From: VRUE01 sp963706605
GTDB lineage: Bacteria > Actinomycetota > Thermoleophilia > Solirubrobacterales > 70-9
Length of the DNA stretch: 64,000 nucleotides
Direction of reading: 5' to 3'
NCBI GenBank assembly: GCA_963706605.1
Contig: OY970165.1
Location: 372,001-436,000 of the forward strand
Program-made: the position numbers and the translations under genes
Shown here: positions 7,793-15,578 of the stretch, in pieces
Layout of the letters: each line of letters starts with the position of its first letter
How positions within the stretch are numbered: position 1 is the stretch's first letter
The notes under the pieces: generated by a model
Told to the model about the DNA's origin: nothing
The model's input: only the letters and a program-made list of their open reading frames with translations
Database searches by the model: none

Positions 7793-8677
7793 TCAAGCTC
7801 CCATGCGCTTGCGTGAACGGGCATAGAAGGCGCGGGCGATGATGTTGAGGACGAGCACGAAGGCGATCAGGACCAGGGCTGCGGCCCAGGCCTGGGTGTG
7901 CGCCTCGGGGCTCGGCGACTCGGACGACTGGAAGATGAAGATCGGGATCGAGGCCAGCGCTTCGCCGGGTCCCGTGAGGACGCCGGGCGCGAAGATCGAG
8001 GAGAGCAGGATCAGCGGCGCGGTCTCCCCCGCCACCCTGGCGACGGCGAGCAGAGCGCCGGTCAAGAGACCGCCGGCGGCAGTCGGCAGGGTGACGCGCA
8101 CGGTGGCGCGCCAGGGCGCTATGCCGAGCGCGTGGGCGGCCTCCTTGAGCGTGGCCGGGACCAGGCTCAGCACCTCCTGCGCGGTGCGGGCGACGATCGG
8201 CAACATGATGATCGCCAGCGCCACCGACGCGGCGAAGCCGCTTTGATGCTTGCCGGCCACCAGGAGCCCGTAGACGAAGATGCCGGTGATGATCGTCGGC
8301 ACGCCGTTGAGGACGTCGAGTACGAACCGGATCGGGTGGGCGATCCGTGCCGGGGCGAACTCGGTGGTGTAGATCGCGACCAGCAGGCCGACCGGGATCG
8401 CCATCAGCGCGGCCAGCCCGACCATGATTGCCGTGCCGACGATCGCGTTGGAGATACCGCCGCTGGTATCTCCGAACAGACCAGCCGGGGTCGTCAGGAA
8501 GTGGATGCTGAGCGCGCCGATCCCCTTCGAGAGGACCGAGCCGACGACGATCAGCAGCACGGCAACCGCGAGCAGGGCGGCGATCGTCGAGGAGATGCCG
8601 ACGAGTCTGTTGACGCGGTTGCGCCGCTTCATGTTGCCGCGATCCAGCAGCAGCGCGTGGCTCTCCGGCCCGCTCAC
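7793..8677 (-). CDS. pstA: Phosphate ABC transporter permease PstA
   Basis: 294 residues with six predicted membrane helices, the first near 25-50, and the binding-protein-dependent permease loop (EAAHALGIAPWRATVRVTLP) that contacts PstB. It starts with GTG at 8677, overlapping the pstC stop as GTGA. The conserved LNGVPTIITGIFVYG segment is typical of PstA. Together with PstC it forms the phosphate channel. Confidence 0.95.
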   Translation of the reverse strand: MSGPESHALLLDRGNMKRRNRVNRLVGISSTIAALLAVAVLLIVVGSVLSKGIGALSIHFLTTPAGLFGDTSGGISNAIVGTAIMVGLAALMAIPVGLLVAIYTTEFAPARIAHPIRFVLDVLNGVPTIITGIFVYGLLVAGKHQSGFAASVALAIIMLPIVARTAQEVLSLVPATLKEAAHALGIAPWRATVRVTLPTAAGGLLTGALLAVARVAGETAPLILLSSIFAPGVLTGPGEALASIPIFIFQSSESPSPEAHTQAWAAALVLIAFVLVLNIIARAFYARSRKRMGA

Positions 8678-9663
8678 AGCGCCTCAACCTCGGTCGGCGT
8701 GACATCGATGTCATTCAGGGTGCCGCGCTGGACGATCAGGCGGGCGACGACGTTGACGAGGACCGCGAACACCAGCAGGATCAGCCCCAGATAGGCCAGC
8801 GACGACTTGAACAGCTCTCCCGGGGCGCCCTGGAACTGGGAGGCGATCTGCGCCGCCAGGGTGCCGCCGGTGTGGAAAAGGGAGATGTTGATCCCGGTCG
8901 CGCCGCCAATCACCTGCGCCACCGCGATCGCCTCACCGATCGCGCGGCCGAGCCCGAGGATGGAAGCGCCGACGATCCCGGCGCGCGAGTAGGGGAGCAC
9001 GACCTGCCTGATCATCTCCCAGCGGGTCGCGCCGAGCGCGTAGGAACCCTCCTTCAGCTCCCCCGGCACGGTCTCGAAGACCTCGCGGGTGACGCTGGTG
9101 ATGATCGGCGTGGTCATGATCGTCAGGATCAACGCGGCGGTCAGGTAGCTGAAGGCCGAGGGGTCGCCGCTGAAGATCGGCAGGAAGCCGAGCACGCTCT
9201 TCAGCGCCGGCTCGATCGTGTCGTGCATGAAGGGCCCGAGGACCAGGATCCCCCAGAGGCCGAGGATCACGCTGGGTATCGCGGCGAGCATGTCGACCAG
9301 GGTCGCCACTGGGCGCCGCACCCGGCTCGGCGCCAACTCGGTCAGGTAGATCGAGATCGCGATCGAGAGCGGCGCCGCGAAGAGCAGCGCGATCGCCGAG
9401 GTCACCGCCGTCCCGTAGATGAACGGGGCGGCGCCAAAGCGTTCGGTGACGGGGTTCCAGTCGTTGGTGGTGAGAAAGCCGATGCCGAACTGTGAGATCG
9501 CCGGGCTTGCGAGGTGGATCACCTCGTAGGCGATCCCGACCATGACGACGACGGCGACCGCTGCTGCGAGGCCCGAGAGGCCTCGCAGCAGCGGGTCGCC
9601 GATTCGATCTACACGGTTGCGCCGGGCCCGTAGAACAGGGTTCTTGAGGGCACCGGCCTCCAC
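8674..9663 (-). CDS. pstC: Phosphate ABC transporter permease PstC
   Basis: 329 residues, six membrane helices, PstC-type segments AAIPSVILGLWGILVLGP and LGLGRAIGEAIAVAQVIGG, and the EAA loop GSYALGATRWEMIRQVVLP. The start is GTG at 9663 with a weak GGAG upstream. The 165-nt gap to pstS holds a small hairpin (9737-9757). The C-terminus overlaps pstA by four bases. Confidence 0.95.
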   Translation of the reverse strand: MEAGALKNPVLRARRNRVDRIGDPLLRGLSGLAAAVAVVVMVGIAYEVIHLASPAISQFGIGFLTTNDWNPVTERFGAAPFIYGTAVTSAIALLFAAPLSIAISIYLTELAPSRVRRPVATLVDMLAAIPSVILGLWGILVLGPFMHDTIEPALKSVLGFLPIFSGDPSAFSYLTAALILTIMTTPIITSVTREVFETVPGELKEGSYALGATRWEMIRQVVLPYSRAGIVGASILGLGRAIGEAIAVAQVIGGATGINISLFHTGGTLAAQIASQFQGAPGELFKSSLAYLGLILLVFAVLVNVVARLIVQRGTLNDIDVTPTEVEAL

Positions 9664-9736
9664 CTAGATGACTGACTCCATGGCCGCGTGCGCCTGGGGG
9701 CGCGTGTGGCCAAGCAGATCAAGGACGCAGGGCGCA

Positions 9737-9757
9737 GCCTTTGGTGGTGCCAAAGGC
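9737..9757 (-). terminator. Hairpin between pstS and pstC
   Basis: An 8-bp perfect stem GCCTTTGG/CCAAAGGC with a 5-nt loop. There is no U-tract, so full termination is unlikely. A stem here would suit 3'-end protection or partial attenuation, raising PstS above the permeases; that role is inferred only from position. Confidence 0.4.
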
Positions 9758-9828
9758 AAGCCCGAGGACGCCGAGATGCGCAGCGCCACGCGCGTCATCC
9801 AGGTGTGCGGGGTCGGGGAGTCAGTCAT

Positions 9829-10872
9829 CTAACCGCCGATCTTGGCGATCGCCTTCTTGCCGGCCGCGACGACCTGCTTGGGCAGCGGCGCGAAATCGAG
9901 GTCAGGACCGAATTCCTGACCCGGCCCGATCGCGTAGGTGATGAACTTCTTCAGCGCGTCGGCCTTTTCGCTTTCGAGCGGCACGATCACGTAGGTGTAG
10001 GTCGAGATCGGGTAGGCGTCCTTGGCCGAAGCCGGCAGGTCGGCGAGCGAGATTTCGTTGTTGGGACCGATCTTGCTCACCGCGTCCGCAGCCGCTTCGA
10101 CGCTTTCCACGCCAGGTTCAGGGAAGTTCCCGGCCGAGTTTTCGACCAGCGGCATGCTGAGTTCGTTGGAGAGCGCGTAGGCGAGGCCGACGTAACCGAT
10201 CGCCCCGTCGGTCTGCGAGATCGCCGCTGACACGCCGTCGTTCTTTTCGGCGCCGACGCCGGTCGGGAACTTGACCGTCGTCGAGGTGCCCACCTTCGAC
10301 TTGAATTCAGGGCTGACCGTCGAGAGGTAGTTGGTGAACGCGTAGGTGTCACCGCTGCCGTCGCTGCGGTAGACCGGCGTGATCTTCGTGCTCGGCAGGC
10401 TGGCGCCGGGGTTGAGCTTGGCGATCGCGGGGTCGTCCCACTGGGTGACGTTGCCGAGGTAGATGTCGGCAAGGACTTCGCCGCTCAGTTTCAGATTGCT
10501 GGGAGCGCCGCTGACGTTGTAGGCGGGCACGGTGCCGCTCAGCGCCCAGGGGATCTGCTCGACGCCGTCGGCTTCTTCGAACTGTTCCGGCGTCAGCGGG
10601 GCGTCTGAGGCCCCGAAGTCGACCGAGCGCGAGGTGATCTGGTCGATTCCCCCACCGCTGCCGATCGCGCCGTAGGTGACCGTTTCTTCGGTCTTGCCGG
10701 CGTAGTCGGACTGCCATTTGGACATCAGCGGTGCGACCAGCGTGCTGCCGGCGCCGACCAGCGGCCCGCTGGACGAGCCGCCGCTGCCGCTGTCCGAGGA
10801 CGAGCTGCCGCAAGCGGTGATCGCAAATATGAGAGCCAGCGCCGAGCCGACGCTGAGAAGTCTCTTGGTCAC
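9829..10872 (-). CDS. pstS: Phosphate-binding lipoprotein PstS
   Basis: 347-residue periplasmic-type binding protein anchored as a lipoprotein: a hydrophobic signal followed by lipobox AITAC with Cys21, then a Ser/Gly-rich linker. Phosphate-binding loops GAGSTLVAPL, GSGGGI and RSDGSGDTYAF are present. Start GTG at 10872 has AAGGAG six bases upstream. It is the first gene of pstSCAB-phoU, and a four-unit PHO-box-like array lies 69-112 nt upstream. Confidence 0.97.
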   Translation of the reverse strand: MTKRLLSVGSALALIFAITACGSSSSDSGSGGSSSGPLVGAGSTLVAPLMSKWQSDYAGKTEETVTYGAIGSGGGIDQITSRSVDFGASDAPLTPEQFEEADGVEQIPWALSGTVPAYNVSGAPSNLKLSGEVLADIYLGNVTQWDDPAIAKLNPGASLPSTKITPVYRSDGSGDTYAFTNYLSTVSPEFKSKVGTSTTVKFPTGVGAEKNDGVSAAISQTDGAIGYVGLAYALSNELSMPLVENSAGNFPEPGVESVEAAADAVSKIGPNNEISLADLPASAKDAYPISTYTYVIVPLESEKADALKKFITYAIGPGQEFGPDLDFAPLPKQVVAAGKKAIAKIGG

Positions 10873-10940
10873 GCGTATCTCCTTGAGTAGGGAATCGATC
10901 TGAGCTGCGGCGCCACACTCTCAGTGACCCCCGAACAGCT

Positions 10941-10984
10941 TGTTATCTGGCTGTATCGGGAATGTAAAAAAGATGTAAAAGGCA
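10941..10984 (-). promoter_or_regulatory. Putative PHO-box array upstream of pstS
   Basis: The triplet TGT recurs at 10941, 10952, 10963 and 10974, exactly every 11 bases. The units are TGTTATC, TGTATCG, TGTAAAA and TGTAAAA. On the minus strand, in pstS orientation, the strongest two read TTTTACA, close to the TT(A/T/C)ACA half-sites with 11-bp period bound by PhoP in Bacillus. Confidence 0.65.
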
Positions 10985-11000
10985 ATGGATCCGGGGCGTT

Positions 11001-11339
11001 TTAGCCGTCGGGAGAGAAGCGATAGCCGATCCCGCTGTGGGTGTGGATCAGGCAGCGCTCGGGAATCGCCTCACCCAGCTTGGAGCGGAGACGGCTGACG
11101 TAGACGTCGACCGAGCGGTCTCCGTCGCGGGGCGCCCGACCCCAGGCGGCGGCGTAGAGCTCCTCGCGGGTCATGATCCGCTGCGGGTGGTCCGCCAGCG
11201 TGATCAGGAGCTGCAGCTCGCGCTTGGTCAGGCCGAGGGGGCGCCCATCGACCAGCGCAGCGTGCTCCGTCGGCCTGATCTCCAGGCGCTTGGCCCCGTT
11301 GACGGGGAGGCTCCCATTGCCGCTGATTTCACCAACCAT
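11001..11339 (-). CDS. Stand-alone OmpR/PhoB-type winged-helix DNA-binding protein
   Basis: Only 112 residues and no receiver domain. The whole protein is the C-terminal effector domain of an OmpR-family regulator: LTKRELQLLITLADHP near 36-51, MTREELYAAAWG, the recognition helix RSVDVYVSRLRSKLGE near 74-89, and the wing HTHSGIGYRF. The frame does not extend into a receiver; an 86-nt gap with its own 11-nt repeat array separates it from the full regulator upstream. It may act as a phosphorylation-independent activator or as a competitor at PHO boxes. Position suggests Pho control; the target is inferred. Confidence 0.85.
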   Translation of the reverse strand: MVGEISGNGSLPVNGAKRLEIRPTEHAALVDGRPLGLTKRELQLLITLADHPQRIMTREELYAAAWGRAPRDGDRSVDVYVSRLRSKLGEAIPERCLIHTHSGIGYRFSPDG

Positions 11340-11386
11340 CCAGCGGCAAGGATCGCGCCGCCGCGGGCGCGATCGGTTATGGGGCC

Positions 11387-11419
11387 GTGAACCTCCTGTG
11401 AACGAGTTGTGAAGCCCTG
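11387..11419 (-). promoter_or_regulatory. Putative PHO-box array between the two regulators
   Basis: GTGAA occurs at 11387, 11398 and 11409, an exact 11-nt period. On the minus strand it reads TTCAC in the direction of the downstream stand-alone regulator, whose ATG is 48 bases away. The layout equals the GTTCACC direct-repeat units of actinobacterial PhoP boxes. Confidence 0.6.
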
Positions 11420-11425
11420 GGGCCC

Positions 11426-12220
11426 TCAGGAAGCGGCTAGCTGCTCGGCAGGCTGGACGGCAACCGGCTTTTCATCGGCCTGGCGCGGCTCGACCGTGGA
11501 GAGCTCGGTTCCCCCCACCGGCTCGGGATCGAACCGGTATCCGACCCCGAAGTGGGTGTGGATGTAACCCCAGCCGGGGGAGAGCTTCTCCAGCTTCTGG
11601 CGCAGCTTGCGGATGAAGACGTCGACGGAGCGGTCGCCGTGGGCCATCGCGTATCCCCAGACGCGCTGGTAGATCGCCTCGCGCTCCAGCACCTGGCCCT
11701 TGGAATCGGAGAGGAGCTGCAGCAGCTCGAACTCGCGGCGGGTCAGGTCGAGGCTGTTGCCGCTGACGAAGGCCTGGAAGCGATCGGAGCGGATCTCCAG
11801 CTCACCGGCGACGATCGGGCCCGTTTCGACCTGCGGGCGGGCGCGGCGGCGGCGGCGCGAGACCGCTTCGATGCGGGCGATCGCCTCTTCGGGATGACAC
11901 GGCTTGGTGATCCAGTCGTCGATGCCGAGGCGCAGGCCGCGCACCCGTTGCGCCACGGTCGAACGACTTGCGCAGACGACCACGCCGAGGTCGGGGAGCA
12001 TCCCGCAGACCCGCTCGAGGTAGGCCCAGGCGTCCTCGCCGATCACCGCGGGGTCGATCAGCAGGGCGTTCAGCTTCATCGCCACCAGCTCCTCCGGTGG
12101 GATCGCCCCGGCGAGAGTTCGTTGCTGCCAGCCGGCCGCGTCGGTGCGCTTCGCCAGCACGGTCACGAAGCCGCTGTCGTCGTCGATTACCGCGAGCCTG
12201 ATGGTCTGCTGTGGGTTCAC
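11426..12220 (-). CDS. OmpR-family response regulator
   Basis: 264 residues. A receiver domain spans ~5-120 with the acidic pair in VIDDDSG, a probable phospho-acceptor Asp in ALLIDPAV, and the conserved Lys in TKPCHP. A winged-helix domain spans ~140-235 with LTRREFELLQLL, RSVDVFIRKLRQKLEK and HTHFGVGYRFDPEP, followed by a ~30-residue tail. No histidine kinase gene is next to it or elsewhere in the window. Its location beside pst and the 11-nt repeats suggests a PhoP/RegX3-like role, but the assignment rests on context. Confidence 0.88.
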   Translation of the reverse strand: MNPQQTIRLAVIDDDSGFVTVLAKRTDAAGWQQRTLAGAIPPEELVAMKLNALLIDPAVIGEDAWAYLERVCGMLPDLGVVVCASRSTVAQRVRGLRLGIDDWITKPCHPEEAIARIEAVSRRRRRARPQVETGPIVAGELEIRSDRFQAFVSGNSLDLTRREFELLQLLSDSKGQVLEREAIYQRVWGYAMAHGDRSVDVFIRKLRQKLEKLSPGWGYIHTHFGVGYRFDPEPVGGTELSTVEPRQADEKPVAVQPAEQLAAS

Positions 12221-12322
12221 GTTTTTGGCGGGCGCCGCTTTGGCGATACAGGCGCACCCTACCTGCGAGACGGTCGCATTCTATGCGCTCTGGCCGTCGT
12301 ACCCCTGGATGAAATCCCTGCT

Positions 12323-12344
12323 TTCACAGGATTTTCACATGTCA
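12323..12344 (+). promoter_or_regulatory. Possible PHO half-array upstream of the response regulator
   Basis: Two TTCAC units at 12323 and 12334, 11 bases apart, about 103-124 nt upstream of the regulator start. They point the opposite way to the other arrays relative to the gene. Only two units are present, so this is the weakest case. Confidence 0.3.
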
Positions 12345-12460
12345 ATACGCGTAAATAGCGGGAATTCCGGCTCGGGGCCGCTCGCAGCCTTATCGGGATG
12401 TTCACCCGCCGCCCCCCGACCGAGGGCAAGATCAAGTCCTCACGAGACTCCTCTCTCGTC

Positions 12461-12491
12461 GCAAGCGGCCCACCTGCCCTGGGCCGCTTGC
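12461..12491. terminator. Strong hairpin downstream of uppP
   Basis: A perfect 12-bp stem GCAAGCGGCCCA/TGGGCCGCTTGC with a 7-nt loop, 19 nt past the uppP stop. No U-run follows on the minus strand; a short TCTTTCT follows on the plus strand. A second smaller hairpin (ACGAGA/TCTCGT) lies at 12443-12460. Probably the uppP transcript end. Confidence 0.45.
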
Positions 12492-12509
12492 TCTTTCTAG
12501 ACCCGACTC

Positions 12510-13352
12510 TCAGAAGGTCGCCGGTCGCAAGCCGGTCGCGATGATGAGGAGAATCGCCACCCCCGCTGCGAAGCGGTAGTAGACGAAGGGGGCGTAGGAG
12601 GAGGTGCGCAGGAGGCGGAGGAGGAAGGCGATCGCCATGTAGCCGGAGATCGCGGCGGCGAGCGTGCCGACGATCATCGGGCCGGCGACCCCGCTGGGCA
12701 GGCCTTCGTGGATCGCGCTGGCCGCCTTGAAGACGGTCGCGCCGGCGACGGCCGGGATCAGCAGCAGGAAGGAGAAGCGGGCGGCGCTGTCGCGGTCGAG
12801 ACCCAGATAGCGGGCGGCGGTGATCGTGATCCCCGAGCGCGAGGTGCCGGGGGCCAGCGCAAGGACCTGGGCGAGGCCGATGTACCAGCCGTCCTTGACC
12901 GTCGACTCCTCCAGCGACTTGCGCTGCGGCAGGCGATCTGCATACAGGAGCAGGGCGCCGAAGAGGATCAGTTGGATTGCGATCATCCACGGCTCGCCCA
13001 GGTGATCTTCGATGAAACCGGCGCCGAGGCCGCCGAAGATGACGGCCGGCACAGTGCCGACCGCGATCGCCACCGAGAGGCGCTGGTTGGGGTTCTCGAT
13101 CGCACGCTGCTTCGCGGCCTCGATGAATCCGCGGATCAGCTGCACGACCTCGTGGCGGAAGTAGGCGATCGCCGCGACCAGGGTGCCGGCGTGGAGCGCC
13201 ACGTCGAAGGTCTTGTTGAAGTGCGGGTGGTCGAGCAGGAACGTGTAGTCCTGCAGCCACGGGACGATGATCAGGTGGCCCGAGGAGGAGATCGGCAGGA
13301 ACTCGGTCAGCCCCTGGACGATTCCCAGCAGCAAAGCCTCTAACTCGGACAT
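12510..13352 (-). CDS. uppP: Undecaprenyl-diphosphatase UppP (BacA)
   Basis: Membrane enzyme that converts undecaprenyl diphosphate to the monophosphate and so recycles the lipid carrier for peptidoglycan and polymers. 280 residues with about eight helices and both active-site motifs: GLTEFLPISSSGHL (14-27) and APGTSRSG (167-174). The length is normal for the family. Transcribed alone; repeat B2 lies 47 nt upstream and a strong hairpin follows. Confidence 0.97.
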   Translation of the reverse strand: MSELEALLLGIVQGLTEFLPISSSGHLIIVPWLQDYTFLLDHPHFNKTFDVALHAGTLVAAIAYFRHEVVQLIRGFIEAAKQRAIENPNQRLSVAIAVGTVPAVIFGGLGAGFIEDHLGEPWMIAIQLILFGALLLYADRLPQRKSLEESTVKDGWYIGLAQVLALAPGTSRSGITITAARYLGLDRDSAARFSFLLLIPAVAGATVFKAASAIHEGLPSGVAGPMIVGTLAAAISGYMAIAFLLRLLRTSSYAPFVYYRFAAGVAILLIIATGLRPATF

Positions 13353-13398
13353 TGGCGGGGCATCCTATGGAAAGGGCCGGGCATCCCTCGAACCTCGC

Positions 13399-13506
13399 CC
13401 GCAAGGGCAGGGCATCTCCCTGCGGAAACCCGCATAGGAGTCGCCTTCAAGGCTCTTATCGGGGAGGGCTCCAATGTTTCCTCCGGGAGATGCCCTGCCC
13501 TTGCGG
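13399..13506 (+). repeat. Family B structured repeat, copy B2
   Basis: Perfect 22-bp arms (13399-13420 and 13485-13506, left arm starting CCGCAAGGGC) around a 64-nt core that begins TGCGGAAACCCGCATAG on the plus strand and ends GAGGGCTCCAATG plus TTTCCTCC. Inner stem GGAAAC/GTTTCC. It lies between divergent uppP and the small membrane protein gene. Confidence 0.95.
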
Positions 13507-13519
13507 TAGATTTCGCGAC

Positions 13520-13777
13520 GTGATCAGTCCTTCGCGCCGCAGTCGTATCGTCGCCGCTCTATTGGCGGCCCTGACGATGCTGTTGGTCAGCGCGCCGGTG
13601 GCGCTGGCCGAGAACGGGGTTGGGCTGGCTGGGCCTACCACCGACAAGACGGTGACCTTTTTCTGCTTTGGCGTGATCGGCTTCTTCGCGATCCTGGTGA
13701 TCGTCATGTCGCTGATCCAGGGACACCTGGAGAAGCGCAAGGAAATGCGCCGCAGCACCATCGAGCGCCTCGGCTGA
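13520..13777 (+). CDS. Small membrane protein of unknown function
   Basis: 85 residues from GTG 13520. There is a basic N-terminus (SRRSRIV), a first hydrophobic helix ending VALAENG that could be a signal sequence, a short extracytoplasmic loop, a second helix FFCFGVIGFFAILVIVMSLI, and a basic cytoplasmic tail. The frame is open further upstream to 13352, but that part is repeat B2 and cannot be trusted. No recognised domain. The start lacks a clear ribosome site. Confidence 0.6.
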   Translation: MISPSRRSRIVAALLAALTMLLVSAPVALAENGVGLAGPTTDKTVTFFCFGVIGFFAILVIVMSLIQGHLEKRKEMRRSTIERLG

Positions 13778-13783
13778 CAGCCG

Positions 13784-14632
13784 TCAGTCGAGTTTGAAAC
13801 CGGTCAGCAGGCGTTTCTCGGTCTCACCCTCGATCTTGGCGGCGACTTCGACCCTGCCCTCCAACGGGGTGCCGCGGATCTTCGTCGCCAGGAGATCGTC
13901 GACCTGGAAGATGCCGGCTGAGTTGTTGAGCTCGATCTCGATCCGCACCGGGCGCTCCTCTCCTGCTTCGATCCGCACCTCGTCGACCGCGGCGGCGGAG
14001 ATCGAGTGGATTCCTTCCTGTCCCGCCTCGAGCGGGATCCTGGTGCGGCCCTGGGCCATGTCGAGCGCGTCGGCGACGCGGACGACGCCGGCCTCCAGCG
14101 TGTAGGGCTCACCGCGACGGCGGTGGCCGATGATCGCGTGCAGGATCTCCGCGGCGACGATCGTCCGCTTCGGCTCGCGGTAGGGCCCGGCGAGCAACCG
14201 TTCGAGCGCGCCGTTCGCCAGGAAGAGGCTGTAGGCCTCGTGATCGGCGCGATGGATCGACATGCCGACGTCGTGCAGCAGGGCGCCACCGGCGACGACG
14301 ACCTCGGCGTCGCGCGCGGACATCCCATGGTCGGCCGCGACCGCCGGCTCCACCCCCGCCTTGACCAACAGGCGCAGCAGGCGCAGGGCGATGTTGAGGA
14401 CGATCTGGGTGTGAACCCAGGAGTGGTCCGACATCCCCAGCCGTTCGGCGTGGACCTGCGCCATGTACCACCAGGCCCGCACCTGCTCGTCCCCGTTGAC
14501 CGCGTCCAGGAACTCCTCGAGCTTCCGGTTCCCCCGCGTCGGCGCCCGCACCCGAGCCTCCGCAATCGCCTCCTCCGGCGGCTTGCGACTCGGGCCCTTC
14601 GGATCGGGAGCTGGAACAGCCTCGTCACTCAC
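13784..14632 (-). CDS. HD-domain phosphohydrolase
   Basis: About 282 residues. HD-fold metal ligands are visible: the early HSWVH motif, LLHDVGMS with the HD pair near 120-121, and a later ILHAIIGHRR and ADALDMAQGR. HD proteins of this kind hydrolyse phosphate esters or nucleotides; the substrate cannot be told from sequence. The last ~80 residues form a separate beta-rich region. The frame extends to 14686, but that start lies in repeat B3, so GTG 14632 is used; it has only a weak ribosome site. Convergent with the small membrane protein gene. Confidence 0.75.
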   Translation of the reverse strand: MSDEAVPAPDPKGPSRKPPEEAIAEARVRAPTRGNRKLEEFLDAVNGDEQVRAWWYMAQVHAERLGMSDHSWVHTQIVLNIALRLLRLLVKAGVEPAVAADHGMSARDAEVVVAGGALLHDVGMSIHRADHEAYSLFLANGALERLLAGPYREPKRTIVAAEILHAIIGHRRRGEPYTLEAGVVRVADALDMAQGRTRIPLEAGQEGIHSISAAAVDEVRIEAGEERPVRIEIELNNSAGIFQVDDLLATKIRGTPLEGRVEVAAKIEGETEKRLLTGFKLD

Positions 14633-14647
14633 AAGCTCATCGTAGGA

Positions 14648-14748
14648 GGGGTGTCGGCGTCCCCCTGCGAAAACCCGCATAGCCACGGCCTTTACGGCTA
14701 CTTACCGGGAAGGGCTCCAATGTTTTCTCCGGGGGACGCCGACACCCC
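14648..14748 (+). repeat. Family B structured repeat, copy B3
   Basis: Perfect 18-bp arms (14648-14665 and 14731-14748, left arm starting GGGGTGTCGG) around a 65-nt core with TGCGAAAACCCGCATAG and AAGGGCTCCAATG on the plus strand. Inner stem GAAAAC/GTTTTC. Sits just upstream of the HD gene. Confidence 0.95.
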
Positions 14749-14809
14749 AGCTTGAGAATCTGGAGCTCCTTGAGATTCTGGAGCTACCGGTCTCTCCTCC
14801 AGCTTCTGA

Positions 14810-14919
14810 GCGACCAAGCCGGCTGTCCCCCCGGAGGAAGCATTGGAGCCCTTCCCGCTAGAAACCCGAGAGGCCGCTTCTATGCGGGCTTCCGCAGGGG
14901 GGACAACCGGCTTGGTCGC
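14810..14919 (-). repeat. Family B structured repeat, copy B4
   Basis: 23-bp arms (14810-14832 and 14897-14919, left arm starting GCGACCAAGC) with one non-Watson-Crick position, a G-T pair when read on the minus strand. The 64-nt core in minus orientation begins TGCGGAAGCCCGCATAG; the inner stem has changed on both sides to GGAAGC/GCTTCC. It starts nine bases past the stop of the transglycosylase gene. Confidence 0.93.
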
Positions 14920-14927
14920 CCTACCGC

Positions 14928-15431
14928 TCAGCCGCAGATCGGCCAGGGGCTGGAGCCCGATTGGACGTAGAGCAGAGCCGCTCTGTAGTCCTGCTCGGAC
15001 TCGGAGGCTGCTGCTGGATCGCCTGAACCGCCGACCGATTCCCAGGTGTCGTAATCGAACTGGTACTTCCCTCGGTAGCTCCCGTCGGAGGAGACGGCGG
15101 TCGGATCGCCACCCGACTCGCAAGCGCCGATTGCGTCGAGGGTTGCTTGCGAGACACCGCCGGGCAGGGCCGTGAAGGCTTCGCGGCGTTCTCTTTGCAA
15201 CCGCGCGTGCCTGGCGGCGCGGATGCGATGAACGCTGACTCGAATGGTTCGCCGGAAGCTCGCGGCGGGGCCGGTGAACGCGGCGATCTCGGCCGGCTGC
15301 GCATCGGAGAGGCCGATCCGTTGCGGCGCGCCGCCGCCATCGGGGGCGGCGATCGCCACCGCCGGAACGACGAGAGCGACCAGGAGGGCAATGAAGTATG
15401 TGTGTTTGGAGTATGTGCGTTTTATGAGCAA
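14928..15431 (-). CDS. Secreted transglycosylase-like (Rpf-type) protein
   Basis: 167 residues. A signal peptide (basic start, hydrophobic YFIALLVALVVPAVAIA, cleavage near 28) precedes a linker of ~65 residues rich in Arg/Ala. A C-terminal transglycosylase-like domain (~95-167) carries the catalytic Glu105 in ACESGGDP and GKYQFDYDTW, the segment that defines resuscitation-promoting-factor domains. Cys104 and Cys166 could form the domain's disulfide. It probably cleaves or remodels peptidoglycan outside the cell. The start is TTG and no ribosome site is evident. Confidence 0.82.
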   Translation of the reverse strand: MLIKRTYSKHTYFIALLVALVVPAVAIAAPDGGGAPQRIGLSDAQPAEIAAFTGPAASFRRTIRVSVHRIRAARHARLQRERREAFTALPGGVSQATLDAIGACESGGDPTAVSSDGSYRGKYQFDYDTWESVGGSGDPAAASESEQDYRAALLYVQSGSSPWPICG

Positions 15432-15578
15432 GCGCGGAACCGTGGCGGGGTTCCAAGCGCCGCAGGGTGATCGGAATCACATAGCGTTCTATGTGAGTGC
15501 GTATCCGCACGAACTCAGGCACGAATCGTAAATTCCAGATTGGACCGCTGAACGCGATCCTGCGCGTCAGCCGCGATC

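Noticed and set aside
14648..14919. CRISPR-like array from B3 and B4
   Set aside because: Only two copies, in opposite orientation, each a self-paired ~100-bp unit; no regular spacers and no cas genes.
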